This document shows positions 26,535-34,009 of a stretch of 64,000 bases of DNA, piece by piece. The stretch covers positions 558,001 through 622,000 of the forward strand of contig OZ241890.1 in the NCBI GenBank assembly GCA_965203475.1. The letters run 5' to 3'. How positions within the stretch are numbered: position 1 is the stretch's first letter; every line of letters starts with the position of its first letter. A program made the position numbers and the translations under genes. This DNA is from JABDMD01 sp965203475. Its GTDB lineage: Bacteria; Pseudomonadota; Gammaproteobacteria; UBA4575. The notes below the pieces were generated by a model. The model was not told the DNA's origin and did no database searches. It was given only the letters and a program-made list of their open reading frames with translations.

Positions 26535-29135
26535 ATGGAACAAAGTTCAGACATACGGAGTGCATTTTTAGACTACTTCAAAGTGCATGATCATGAGATC
26601 GTGGCTTCAAGTTCGCTTGTGCCTGCAAATGACCCTACGTTGCTATTCACTAATGCAGGCATGGTGCAATTCAAAGATGTTTTTTTAGGTAAAGAGTCTT
26701 TAGGTTATACCCGCGCAACGTCCAGTCAGCGATGTGTGCGTGCTGGCGGCAAACATAATGATTTAGAAAACGTAGGTTATACAGCTAGGCATCATACCTT
26801 GTTTGAAATGTTGGGGAATTTTAGTTTTGGAGATTATTTCAAAGAAGAAGCTATTCATTACTCGTGGGAATTTTTAACTAAAGTTGTAAAACTACCTAAA
26901 GAGAGGCTTTGGGTGAGTGTGTATGAAGAAGATGAAGATGCCGCTAATATTTGGTTAAACAAAATAAAAATAAATGAACAACAATTTTCTCGTATAGGTA
27001 CTAAAGATAATTTTTGGGCTATGGGAGATACAGGACCCTGCGGGCCTTGTACAGAAATATTTTATGACCATGGAAGTAAAGTTAAAGGAGGGGCACCAGG
27101 ATCTGCTGAGCAAGGTGGTGACCGTTATGTAGAAGTATGGAATTTGGTGTTCATACAGTATGAACGCGATAAGCAAGGCGGGTTAAACGAATTGCCTAAA
27201 CCATCTGTAGATACAGGGATGGGCTTGGAGAGATTAACTGCAATTTTGCAAGGCGTTAGTAATAATTATGAAACGGATTTGTTTTCAGGAATTATACAAA
27301 CTGCAGCGGAATTAGCGAAAACAAAAGACACATCAATTGCATCATTACGTGTAATTGCCGATCACATTCGCTCCTGTAGTTTTCTAATCACGGATGGTGT
27401 ATTACCTTCAAATGAAGGTCGAGGTTATGTGTTACGCAGAATTATTCGACGTGCCGCACGCCATGGAAGCAAACTTGGAATTCGGGAACCATTTTTCTTT
27501 AAACTTGTGCAGCCTCTGGTTAATAACCTTGGTCAGGCATTTCCTGAATTGCAGGATGCGCAGCAACGTGTAGAAAATATATTAGAGCAAGAAGAACAAC
27601 GATTTAGTGAGACCCTGCAACAGGGTATGCGTATTCTTCAGGATGATATAAAAGGCATGAAGGGCAATACCATTTCAGGGGCAACTGTATTTAAGCTGTA
27701 TGACACGTATGGGTTTCCAGTGGATTTAACAGCTGATATAGCGCGAGAGCAAAAATTAAAAATTGATGAACAGGGGTTTGAGCAACATATGGAAGCTCAA
27801 CGTGAAAGAGGTCGTCAAGCCAGTAAGTTTGATGTGGATTACGATGCATCGATCAATGTGCAATCGTCTACGGATTTTTGTGGATATACACATTTGCAAG
27901 ATCAAGGCACGATCACGGAAATTTTTGTTGAGAATAATAATGTTGAACAAATAGCGACAGGTCAACAAGCCATTGTAATACTTAATCAAACACCTTTTTA
28001 TGCAGAAGCGGGTGGTCAGGTAGGTGATGTAGGAGAACTTACAACGGCTGGCGCAAAGTTTAAGGTGTTGGACACCCAAAAACAGGGAGATGCACATGCG
28101 CATATTGGCAAGTTGACCCAAGGAACTCTATCGGTTGGAGAAATAGTTAACGCCCGTGTAAATAAATCTCACCGTGCATCGACCGTTTTAAATCATTCGG
28201 CTACGCATTTAATGCATGCAGCATTACGCCAAGTGTTGGGAACACATGTACAACAAAAAGGATCTCTCGTTGCACCGGATCGTTTACGATTTGATTTTTC
28301 ACATGATAGCGCCATTACAGAAGCAGAGTTGAGTGAAGTTGAAAGAATAGTGAACGAACAAATTCGCATTAATAGTTCGGTAACTGCTGAAATAATGAAG
28401 AAAGATAAAGCCTTGGCTGCAGGTGCTATGGCTTTATTTGGTGAAAAATATGCAGAGGATGTTCGGGTATTAACCATTGGTGATTATTCTGTGGAACTAT
28501 GCGGTGGTACTCATGTTAATCGAACTGGGGATATCGGAATGTTTAAAATTATTTCTGAATCAGGTATTGCCTCAGGTATTAGACGCATAGAAGCAGTCAC
28601 GGGGGATGGTGCATTGGCATGGATTCAGCAAAATGAAAATCAACTTTCTAAAATTGCTGATCTTGTTAAGTCATCCAAATCCAATATTACAGAAAAAGTG
28701 ATTCAATTGGTTGAGCGTAGTAAATTGTTAGAAAAAGAATTGAATCAACTAAAAGCTAAATTCACATCCCAAGCAGGAAGTGATATGGCATCTAATGCGA
28801 TCGAAATAGATGGAATTAAAGTTCTGGCACAAAAAATTGAAGGTGCAGATCTTAAATCGTTGCGTGACACATTAGATCAATTAAAAAATAAATTAGGTAG
28901 TGCAGCAATTGTGTTGGCTACTGCCAATGGTTCAAAAGTGAGTCTTATTGCGGGTGTCACTCATGATCAAACCGATCGAATTAAAGCCGGTGATCTTGTA
29001 AATTCTGTTGCTTCACAAGTGGGCGGCAAGGGTGGAGGGCGCGCCGATATGGCCCAAGCCGGAGGCAATGACCCTGAAGCTTTAGATGCAGCTTTGCAGT
29101 CGGTTCCTGATTGGATTCGCGCCAATCTACTCTAG
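26535..29135 (+). CDS. alaS: Alanyl-tRNA synthetase
   Basis: Charges tRNA-Ala and edits mischarged serine and glycine. The 866-residue length is normal. Class II core motifs appear near the N terminus (RCVRAGGKHNDLENVG, HHTLFEMLGNFSFGDYF). The editing domain holds HSATHLMHAALRQ and CGGTHVNRTGDIG, and the C-terminal C-Ala domain follows a coiled-coil region. It belongs to the conserved recA-recX-alaS-lysC-csrA order. Confidence 0.97.
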   Translation: MEQSSDIRSAFLDYFKVHDHEIVASSSLVPANDPTLLFTNAGMVQFKDVFLGKESLGYTRATSSQRCVRAGGKHNDLENVGYTARHHTLFEMLGNFSFGDYFKEEAIHYSWEFLTKVVKLPKERLWVSVYEEDEDAANIWLNKIKINEQQFSRIGTKDNFWAMGDTGPCGPCTEIFYDHGSKVKGGAPGSAEQGGDRYVEVWNLVFIQYERDKQGGLNELPKPSVDTGMGLERLTAILQGVSNNYETDLFSGIIQTAAELAKTKDTSIASLRVIADHIRSCSFLITDGVLPSNEGRGYVLRRIIRRAARHGSKLGIREPFFFKLVQPLVNNLGQAFPELQDAQQRVENILEQEEQRFSETLQQGMRILQDDIKGMKGNTISGATVFKLYDTYGFPVDLTADIAREQKLKIDEQGFEQHMEAQRERGRQASKFDVDYDASINVQSSTDFCGYTHLQDQGTITEIFVENNNVEQIATGQQAIVILNQTPFYAEAGGQVGDVGELTTAGAKFKVLDTQKQGDAHAHIGKLTQGTLSVGEIVNARVNKSHRASTVLNHSATHLMHAALRQVLGTHVQQKGSLVAPDRLRFDFSHDSAITEAELSEVERIVNEQIRINSSVTAEIMKKDKALAAGAMALFGEKYAEDVRVLTIGDYSVELCGGTHVNRTGDIGMFKIISESGIASGIRRIEAVTGDGALAWIQQNENQLSKIADLVKSSKSNITEKVIQLVERSKLLEKELNQLKAKFTSQAGSDMASNAIEIDGIKVLAQKIEGADLKSLRDTLDQLKNKLGSAAIVLATANGSKVSLIAGVTHDQTDRIKAGDLVNSVASQVGGKGGGRADMAQAGGNDPEALDAALQSVPDWIRANLL

Positions 29136-29192
29136 ATTTAATTTATACTTCTTACACTACTTACGAGAATGTAAATCAAGGATCGAATTCCC

Positions 29193-30422
29193 ATGGCGCT
29201 TATCGTACAAAAATATGGAGGTACTTCTGTAGGCACTGTTGAACGCATTGAGCATGTTGCAGAAAAAGTAATAGCCACTAAGAATCAGGGCCATCAAGTT
29301 GTAGTGGTGGTGTCCGCTATGAGTGGAGAAACCAATCGACTCATTGGATTAGCAGAAGAGGCGCAGGGTACAAATACTCCTTCCGGGCGAGAGCTTGACG
29401 TTTTAGTGTCTACTGGAGAACAAGTAACAATCGCCTTGCTATGTATGACATTACAAAGACGAGATTGTGCCGCCATTTCTTCCACAGGCGCCCAATTAGA
29501 CATTCGTACTGATAATAAATTTAATAAAGCAAGAATACAAAGTATTGATGCTGATAAATTAAGGCGCTTATTAGATGAAGGTAATGTGGTTGTAGTAGCA
29601 GGTTTTCAAGGCGTAGATGATGCTGGAAACATTACGACATTAGGTCGTGGTGGATCTGATACCACGGCAGTCGCGCTGGCTGCTGCAGTCAAAGCAGATG
29701 AATGTCAAATTTATACCGATGTTGATGGGGTCTACACCACTGATCCCAGAGTAGAACCAAATGCCAGAAGATTGGATCGTATAACTTTTGAAGAAATGCT
29801 CGAAATGGCAAGTTTGGGTTCTAAAGTTTTACAAATACGTGCGGTAGAATTTGCGGGGAAGTATGATGTGCCTCTTCGTGTACTATCAACGTTTGAAGAA
29901 GGGCCGGGCACATTAATTACTTATGAGGATGAAAACATGGAAGACCCACTTATATCTGGAATCGCTTTCAATCGTGATGAAGCACAATTGACGATCAAAG
30001 GAATTCCTGACCAACCAGGGGTAGCCGCTCATATTTTAGGGCCGATTTCAGCTGAAAATATCGAAGTTGACATGATTGTACAGAATGTGGGATCCGATGA
30101 TACAGCTGATTTCACCTTCACGGTGCATCGAAATGATTATGATAAGGCACTGAAAATATTAGAAAAAACTTCAGATAAATTAGGTGGTGGACAGCTGGGG
30201 GGTGACCCTAATATAGTAAAATTATCATTAGTCGGTGTAGGAATGAGGTCACACGCAGGAATTGCGAGTAGAATGTTCTCTGCATTAGCTGATGAAAAGA
30301 TAAATATTCGCATGATTTCGACCTCCGAAATTAAAATTTCAGTGGTCATCGATGAAAAATATGTAGAGCTTGGCGTAAGAACATTGCATGAAGCATTTGA
30401 ATTAGACCAAGCTAAGGAGTGA
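29193..30422 (+). CDS. lysC: Aspartate kinase (lysine/threonine pathway)
   Basis: First step of lysine, threonine and methionine synthesis: phosphorylation of aspartate. The 409-residue monofunctional enzyme begins with VQKYGGTSVGTVERI, contains the TDVDGVYTTDPR nucleotide/substrate segment, and ends with two ACT domains for feedback control. It is the length of the Pseudomonas enzyme rather than the long E. coli LysC or bifunctional ThrA. csrA follows after a 144-bp leader rich in GGA. Confidence 0.95.
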   Translation: MALIVQKYGGTSVGTVERIEHVAEKVIATKNQGHQVVVVVSAMSGETNRLIGLAEEAQGTNTPSGRELDVLVSTGEQVTIALLCMTLQRRDCAAISSTGAQLDIRTDNKFNKARIQSIDADKLRRLLDEGNVVVVAGFQGVDDAGNITTLGRGGSDTTAVALAAAVKADECQIYTDVDGVYTTDPRVEPNARRLDRITFEEMLEMASLGSKVLQIRAVEFAGKYDVPLRVLSTFEEGPGTLITYEDENMEDPLISGIAFNRDEAQLTIKGIPDQPGVAAHILGPISAENIEVDMIVQNVGSDDTADFTFTVHRNDYDKALKILEKTSDKLGGGQLGGDPNIVKLSLVGVGMRSHAGIASRMFSALADEKINIRMISTSEIKISVVIDEKYVELGVRTLHEAFELDQAKE

Positions 30423-30456
30423 ATCAGCGAGCGATATAAAATAACAAAACAGCTTT

Positions 30457-30566
30457 GGATGGAGAGCCAACGCTACAGGGAATAATGGTTAGAAAGTAAA
30501 CCTCTAATCATTGAAGTATTTGGTTTACATAAAAATAATAAAAATGGACTACTAGGAGATATAGGA
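30457..30566 (+). promoter_or_regulatory. csrA leader with six GGA motifs (likely CsrA autoregulation)
   Basis: GGA occurs at 30457, 30461, 30479 (within ACAGGGA), 30546, 30555 and 30564; the last two flank the Shine-Dalgarno and touch the ATG. Leaders of csrA genes elsewhere are repressed by CsrA binding to such sites, so autoregulation is the natural reading. This is inferred from motif density and position. Confidence 0.5.
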
Positions 30567-30758
30567 ATGCTGATTTTGACTAGGAGAGTCGGCGAAACGC
30601 TGATGATTGGAGATGATGTCACTGTCACTGTGTTGGGCGTGAAAGGTAATCAAGTTCGCATTGGTGTAAATGCTCCACGCGATGTAGCTGTGCATCGTGA
30701 AGAAATATACGAGCGCATCAAGCAAGAAAAAAGTGATGTAAATGAGTCTACTGGTTAA
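30567..30758 (+). CDS. csrA: Carbon storage regulator CsrA/RsmA
   Basis: Small dimeric RNA-binding protein that blocks or alters translation by binding ANGGA motifs, usually in hairpin loops. The 63 residues are canonical: MLILTRRVGETLMIGDDV, then VKGNQVRIGVNAP and RDVAVHREEIYERI, with the RNA-contacting RVGE and the region around Arg44 present. AGGAG lies nine bases upstream. Its position after lysC and before the tRNA cluster matches other gammaproteobacteria, and candidate sequestering RNAs lie under 1 kb away. Confidence 0.97.
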   Translation: MLILTRRVGETLMIGDDVTVTVLGVKGNQVRIGVNAPRDVAVHREEIYERIKQEKSDVNESTG

Positions 30759-30858
30759 AAGTAACTCATTATTTCCTTTTATTTGAATTCATTTATTATC
30801 GGGATTTTACCTAATTCCGCTTAATTCAATTATTCAAGTTTAAGGAGTCAAAAATCTT

Positions 30859-31065
30859 CTATTTCTCAGAATTTTGTTCAGAAATTTTGGCTAATAAATT
30901 ATTGAATCCTAAATAACCAGCGAAAAATATCACCATAGACGCGATTAAAATCATTACCCACCCCACCACTTGCACAAGTAGCGAATTGATAAATAGAAGT
31001 CCGATTCCTAATCCTGTTAATACAATGCCAAATATAAATACTTGCCAGGCGGGTTGTTTGGTCAT
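30859..31065 (-). CDS. Small two-segment inner-membrane protein
   Basis: Not recognised. The 68-residue product has two hydrophobic segments (about residues 9-28, FIFGIVLTGLGIGLLFI, and 32-53, VVGWVMILIASMVIFFAGYLG) and a polar C-terminal tail. It lies between csrA and the tRNA cluster on the opposite strand. The coding frame is clean, but no ribosome binding site was seen. Confidence 0.6.
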   Translation of the reverse strand: MTKQPAWQVFIFGIVLTGLGIGLLFINSLLVQVVGWVMILIASMVIFFAGYLGFNNLLAKISEQNSEK

Positions 31066-31119
31066 AATAGATTTGAATAAGGTTTAACTAGTCGTTAAGA
31101 ATTGTGTGGGGATTACTCT

Positions 31120-31360
<241 letters not shown>

Positions 31361-31420
31361 AATAGCTCGAGAGTATATCGGATACCTAATAATATATGTA
31401 ATTCGCAAAAGCATATTCGC

Positions 31421-31432
31421 TATAATCGGCGC
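31421..31432 (+). promoter_or_regulatory. Stable-RNA-like promoter for the tRNA-like element and tRNA-Arg(ACG)
   Basis: TATAAT at 31421-31426 followed by CGGCGC, a GC-rich discriminator typical of stringently controlled stable-RNA promoters. The predicted start near 31432 is 12 nt before the tRNA-like element. No equally good promoter was found between that element and the tRNA, so both are probably on one transcript. The -35 is weak. Confidence 0.5.
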
Positions 31433-31443
31433 TTTTCTAAATT

Positions 31444-31579
31444 GCGCCCGTAGCTCAGTTGGACGACATACAGGAAGTATAAGTGTCGCGTGAGACATGG
31501 ATGTCGTGAGCGACTAGAGTACAACGATGCGAAGCATCGTTTGTTCAAGTAATAGGAGTAGCTAATTAGATCTGTGTAT
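31444..31579 (+). ncRNA. tRNA-Arg-leader RNA, copy A: tRNA 5' fragment plus GGA hairpins
   Basis: Begins with an exact copy of the first 20 nt of the tRNA-Arg(ACG) that follows 139 nt later (exact 23-nt repeat including flank). It then diverges into hairpin 1 (31468-31480, stem ATAC/GTAT, loop AGGAA) and hairpin 2 (31485-31514, outer stem GTCGC/GCGAC, symmetric GTGA/GTGA internal loop, inner GACA/TGTC with loop TGGA). After TAGAGTAC comes hairpin 3 (31523-31541, AACGATGC/GCATCGTT, loop GAA). GGA occurs at 31461, 31473, 31499 and 31555. The second copy at 52627 shares this plan with compensatory changes. It could be a CsrA-binding RNA, a tRNA-derived element or a tRNA pseudogene; see findings. 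Confidence 0.6.
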
Positions 31580-31582
31580 ATT

Positions 31583-31659
31583 GCGCCCGTAGCTCAGTTG
31601 GATAGAGTACCTGGCTACGAACCAGGGGGTCGGGAGTTCGAATCTCTCCGGGCGCGCCA
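31583..31659 (+). tRNA. tRNA-Arg(ACG)
   Basis: 77 nt with encoded CCA. Acceptor GCGCCCG/CGGGCGC, discriminator G, anticodon stem CCTGG/CCAGG with loop CTACGAA (anticodon ACG), T loop TTCGAAT. Its 3' 46 nt (apart from the final A) are repeated exactly at 34010-34055, marking it as the attachment site of the island that follows. Confidence 0.97.
31613..31658 (+). other. Left attachment repeat (attL, within tRNA-Arg)
   Basis: Runs from the last base of the anticodon 5' stem through the CC of the CCA end and is identical over 46 bp to 34010-34055. Integration at a tRNA 3' half is the classic tyrosine-integrase target, and the tRNA gene on this side is left intact. Confidence 0.85.
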
Positions 31660-31796
31660 TATTTTACTTAGGGTTGGAAGATTTTAAATATTCGCTAATG
31701 AAGTGAAAAAATAAAAAAGTTTACTTAAAAGTTTACTAAATTAAGTCATAACGTAGCGCGAATTTATTAAAGAGGGTTTCGCGCCATGTTTAAATT

Positions 31797-32009
31797 TTAT
31801 TTTTTTCTGTTTACGTTATCTTTTTTTGTGTTATCAGGGTTATCTCGAGCATATTCTCTTCCGTTAATTTTTACGACATGTGCATCTGGGTACATGCCTT
31901 GTTTAATCTCTTTAACTACCTGAGTCCGCTTAACTGATTTTCTTCTTCCTATATTGTAAGTCTCATTCCTACCGCCGGGACCATCATTATTACCAACAAT
32001 CTTAGTCAT
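31797..32009 (-). CDS. Small DUF3892-like protein
   Basis: A 70-residue product beginning MTKIVGNNDGPGGRNETYNI, followed by the pattern R-x-QVVKEIKQG...HVVKINGREYARDNPD and ending near DNVNR. This resembles small proteins I remember as DUF3892, a family without known function; the match is by eye. It lies 15 bp downstream of the GIY-YIG-like gene and is probably co-transcribed with it from the central operator region. Confidence 0.55.
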   Translation of the reverse strand: MTKIVGNNDGPGGRNETYNIGRRKSVKRTQVVKEIKQGMYPDAHVVKINGREYARDNPDNTKKDNVNRKK

Positions 32010-32024
32010 AACTAGATTCTCAAC

Positions 32025-32345
32025 TTAAGGATCTGTGACAGCAGTCATTAGATATGCATATACAAATTCTGCATTACTATCACCACCACCAGTTCCGCCA
32101 TCACACCCCCATTCTAAAAGTGCTTTTTCAATGTTCCTAGCTGCTTGAGCAGTATTAGCCTCACGGTAAATATACCAATGACCTTCTCTTGGTACTTTAT
32201 GTGTACCAAACAATCTTTGGTCTACGTCCTGGGTAATACCGACATACCAAGATGAACGAGGTCCACCTTGTTTATTAATGTGTGCCACAATTTCGTTGTA
32301 AATGGTTTGGGCATCTTTAGCTCTCGCTTGTGCAACTCCAGCCAT
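32025..32345 (-). CDS. Small GIY-YIG-like protein
   Basis: The 106 residues include SSWYVGITQDVDQRLFGTH, which looks like a GIY-YIG core (aromatic-V-G-I, then Arg and His), and later RNIEKALLEWGCDGGTGGG with a possible catalytic Glu, ending VYAYL. If real, it could be a small endonuclease or DNA-binding protein. Its Shine-Dalgarno (GGAG) lies inside the left half of the operator shared with the divergent LexA-like gene, so the repressor should control it directly. Function is inferred from pattern only. Confidence 0.5.
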   Translation of the reverse strand: MAGVAQARAKDAQTIYNEIVAHINKQGGPRSSWYVGITQDVDQRLFGTHKVPREGHWYIYREANTAQAARNIEKALLEWGCDGGTGGGDSNAEFVYAYLMTAVTDP

Positions 32346-32350
32346 TTGAT

Positions 32351-32407
32351 TTTCTCCAAAATTTCTCTATAATACGACTCGTGAAGTTAGGAGAAAATTT
32401 AGAGAAA
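32351..32407. promoter_or_regulatory. Operator pair of the island LexA-like repressor
   Basis: TTTCTC-N5-TTTCTC at 32351-32367 faces its inverted version GAGAAA-N5-GAGAAA at 32391-32407. A TATAAT (32368-32373) lies immediately inside the left box. The left half touches the start of the leftward gene and the right half ends 5 bp before the LexA-like GTG, so one site pair can control both operons. The layout parallels the site before the second LexA-like gene (55457-55496), where GTTCTC replaces TTTCTC. Confidence 0.7.
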
Positions 32408-32412
32408 GTCAA

Positions 32413-32994
32413 GTGCTGACGGACCTAGAGCAGAAAATCCTAAACTTCGTTGGTGAGTACCTTCGTGAAAATGATGGTCGCTCTCCAACTTTGTCTGAAA
32501 TTGGTGAAGGATGTAAATTAAAGTCTGTAGGCACAATCCACCGTTACATATCATCTATAGAGAAGAAGGGATTTCTTGAAAAATCACGACCTGGATGGCG
32601 CACTCTTCTCGCGCCAAACGAGTTGCCACTAAAAGGTATTATTGCAGCTGGGCAGCCAATTGAAGCAATAGAACAACAAGAATCAATAGATTTATCTTCA
32701 CTGCTTATACAACCTGATTGCTTTTTGCTTCAAATCAAAGGTGACTCAATGATTGATAGTGGGATTCTGCATGGCGATCTAGTTGTAATTAAACCAGCAC
32801 AAACTGCACATAATGGGCAAATTGTTGTAGCTCTAGTCGATGGTGAAAATGCATCTTTAAAAGAATTTAAAAAAATAAATGGGGGTCGTCAGATAGAATT
32901 GATTCCACATAATTCAGAGATGGATGCACAAATTTATGATGCTAATAGAATTACTATACAAGGAATTTTATCTGGTGTTGTTAGAAAATATTAA
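32413..32994 (+). CDS. LexA-like self-cleaving repressor (island copy)
   Basis: 193 residues with an N-terminal LexA-type winged helix (MLTDLEQKILNF, SPTLSEIG, recognition segment KSVGTIHRYISSIEKKG) and a C-terminal S24 peptidase domain. Self-cleavage elements are complete: Ala79-Gly80 in IIAAGQPIEA, nucleophile Ser112 in GDSMID and Lys150 in NASLKEF. It is therefore expected to be inactivated by RecA filaments after DNA damage. Start is GTG 32413, preceded by a weak AGAGAAAG. It is paralogous to the protein at 55500 (same HRY in the recognition segment). It is not assumed to be the genome's main LexA. Confidence 0.88.
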   Translation: MLTDLEQKILNFVGEYLRENDGRSPTLSEIGEGCKLKSVGTIHRYISSIEKKGFLEKSRPGWRTLLAPNELPLKGIIAAGQPIEAIEQQESIDLSSLLIQPDCFLLQIKGDSMIDSGILHGDLVVIKPAQTAHNGQIVVALVDGENASLKEFKKINGGRQIELIPHNSEMDAQIYDANRITIQGILSGVVRKY

Positions 32995-33005
32995 GATATT
33001 AGCTT

Positions 33006-33146
33006 ATGAGTGAAAAAGAAAAGCAAAAACCGAAAACGATACCTACTAAACCAGATGATGGTGGACGAAAAGACCATTCGAGAACTCCTCCTGGGCAATT
33101 TAATCCTTCTAAACCTGGACCTAAACCAAGTCCAAATAAAAAGTAA
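33006..33146 (+). CDS. Small basic proline-rich protein
   Basis: 46 residues (MSEKEKQKPKTIPTKPDDGG..., ending GPKPSPNKK), rich in Lys, Pro and Gly, probably disordered. It starts 11 bp after the LexA-like gene and ends 5 bp before the next gene, so its spacing fits an operon. The PPGQFNPSKPGPKP stretch recalls disordered tails of phage proteins, but no family is recognised. Confidence 0.5.
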   Translation: MSEKEKQKPKTIPTKPDDGGRKDHSRTPPGQFNPSKPGPKPSPNKK

Positions 33147-33151
33147 TAGGA

Positions 33152-33739
33152 ATGCCAGACGACAACAAAAATTCTTCAGTAAGTGATTTATTAGATTACA
33201 CTGACTTTTCTGTAAAAGATTTATTAGATAAAAAATTTAGCGAAATTCCTCCGAAATATGTAGATCATTGTCGACAATATTTTATTGATCGTTCTGACGA
33301 AATTAAAAGATTTGCAAATATTGCGTCTGAACAGTTTAATAAATCATTGTTTATTATGAATGCTGGTGGGGCGGTAACGTTACTTGGTTATTTTGGTGCG
33401 ATAGCTGAAAGCAATTATCCATTTGCATTAAATATATCATTAATTATGTTTTTGTTTGGATTGCTAACATCCGTTTTGTATGCAAATTTCGAATTTAAAC
33501 GACATGTTAAACACTACAAGATACTTGATGATGCTGTTAGGGACTTTTACGATGACAAAGTTACATATTATGGAGTGACAGAAAAAGAATCAGAAGCAGC
33601 TGAAGCACCAAAACATGTAACTTTTCTATCTTTTAGTGCGCTTATATTTTGGTGTTTAGGCATTTTAATCGGTATTTATGTGTTTTTAGATTTAAATTTA
33701 TTCACCGAGATTATTGAATTCTTCAATGATAAATCTTAA
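33152..33739 (+). CDS. Membrane protein of unknown function (island cargo)
   Basis: 195 residues. A polar N terminus (~70 residues, with repeated DLLD motifs) is followed by two close hydrophobic segments (about 70-87, MNAGGAVTLLGYFGAIA, and 93-112, ALNISLIMFLFGLLTSVLYA), a charged middle, and a third segment near 155-180 (FLSFSALIFWCLGILIGIYVFL). Likely an inner-membrane protein. Its place downstream of a damage-sensing repressor resembles membrane effectors of small defence or lysis modules, but that is inference; no family is recognised. Confidence 0.65.
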   Translation: MPDDNKNSSVSDLLDYTDFSVKDLLDKKFSEIPPKYVDHCRQYFIDRSDEIKRFANIASEQFNKSLFIMNAGGAVTLLGYFGAIAESNYPFALNISLIMFLFGLLTSVLYANFEFKRHVKHYKILDDAVRDFYDDKVTYYGVTEKESEAAEAPKHVTFLSFSALIFWCLGILIGIYVFLDLNLFTEIIEFFNDKS

Positions 33740-33846
33740 CTACTAGTATTTATTATATCTTTAGGTTGTAAATCGCGTATCGCCTTAGCTGTGCAGGGTA
33801 AGGAGTTGGAGTAAGGCTTAGGCTTCCTTGTAGCGAGTGTTTCCAT
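33736..33846 (-). pseudogene. Possible remnant of a tyrosine integrase N terminus
   Basis: A 36-codon minus-strand frame contains LPCTAKAIRDLQPKD, which recalls the start of integrase arm-binding domains (LTxxAIRxLKPKDK). It stops after INTSS next to the membrane-protein gene. It sits near the right attachment repeat, where an integrase could once have been. The similarity is short and may be chance. Confidence 0.25.
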
Positions 33847-34009
33847 TTCTCGTTTAATGCTTCTTAAAAAAGTTTATTAAATACGCTCAAGCACATACTT
33901 TCTCGAACTTCCATAAGCATACTTATACGTGCCCTCGAGTAAAGTATTATCTTTATATTTCAGGAGGTTACACTTACTAATACTAGTGTATACAATAGAA
34001 AGACTTTTA
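33740..34009. other. Non-coding right end of the island
   Basis: About 270 bp between the last cargo gene and the right attachment repeat. Apart from the possible integrase remnant on the minus strand I see no coding frame, terminator or repeat. It includes short inverted stretches (for example ACACTTACTAATACTAGTGT) near the right end, which might be integrase or excisionase binding sites. Confidence 0.3.

Noticed and set aside
27756..28121. 121-codon frame on the minus strand inside alaS
   Set aside because: Antisense shadow of a clearly coding gene; the text is cysteine-, isoleucine- and tyrosine-rich without any family pattern or ribosome binding site.
31444..31466. A functional third tRNA-Arg gene at the start of copy A
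   Set aside because: Only the acceptor 5' strand and half of the D arm are present; no anticodon loop with U33, no T arm and no 3' acceptor strand.
31485..31541. Group I intron or hammerhead-type ribozyme within the tRNA-leader RNA
   Set aside because: GACTA recalls the group I R element and GAAA the hammerhead core, but P, Q and S elements and the CUGANGA box are absent, and the element is not inserted in an anticodon loop.
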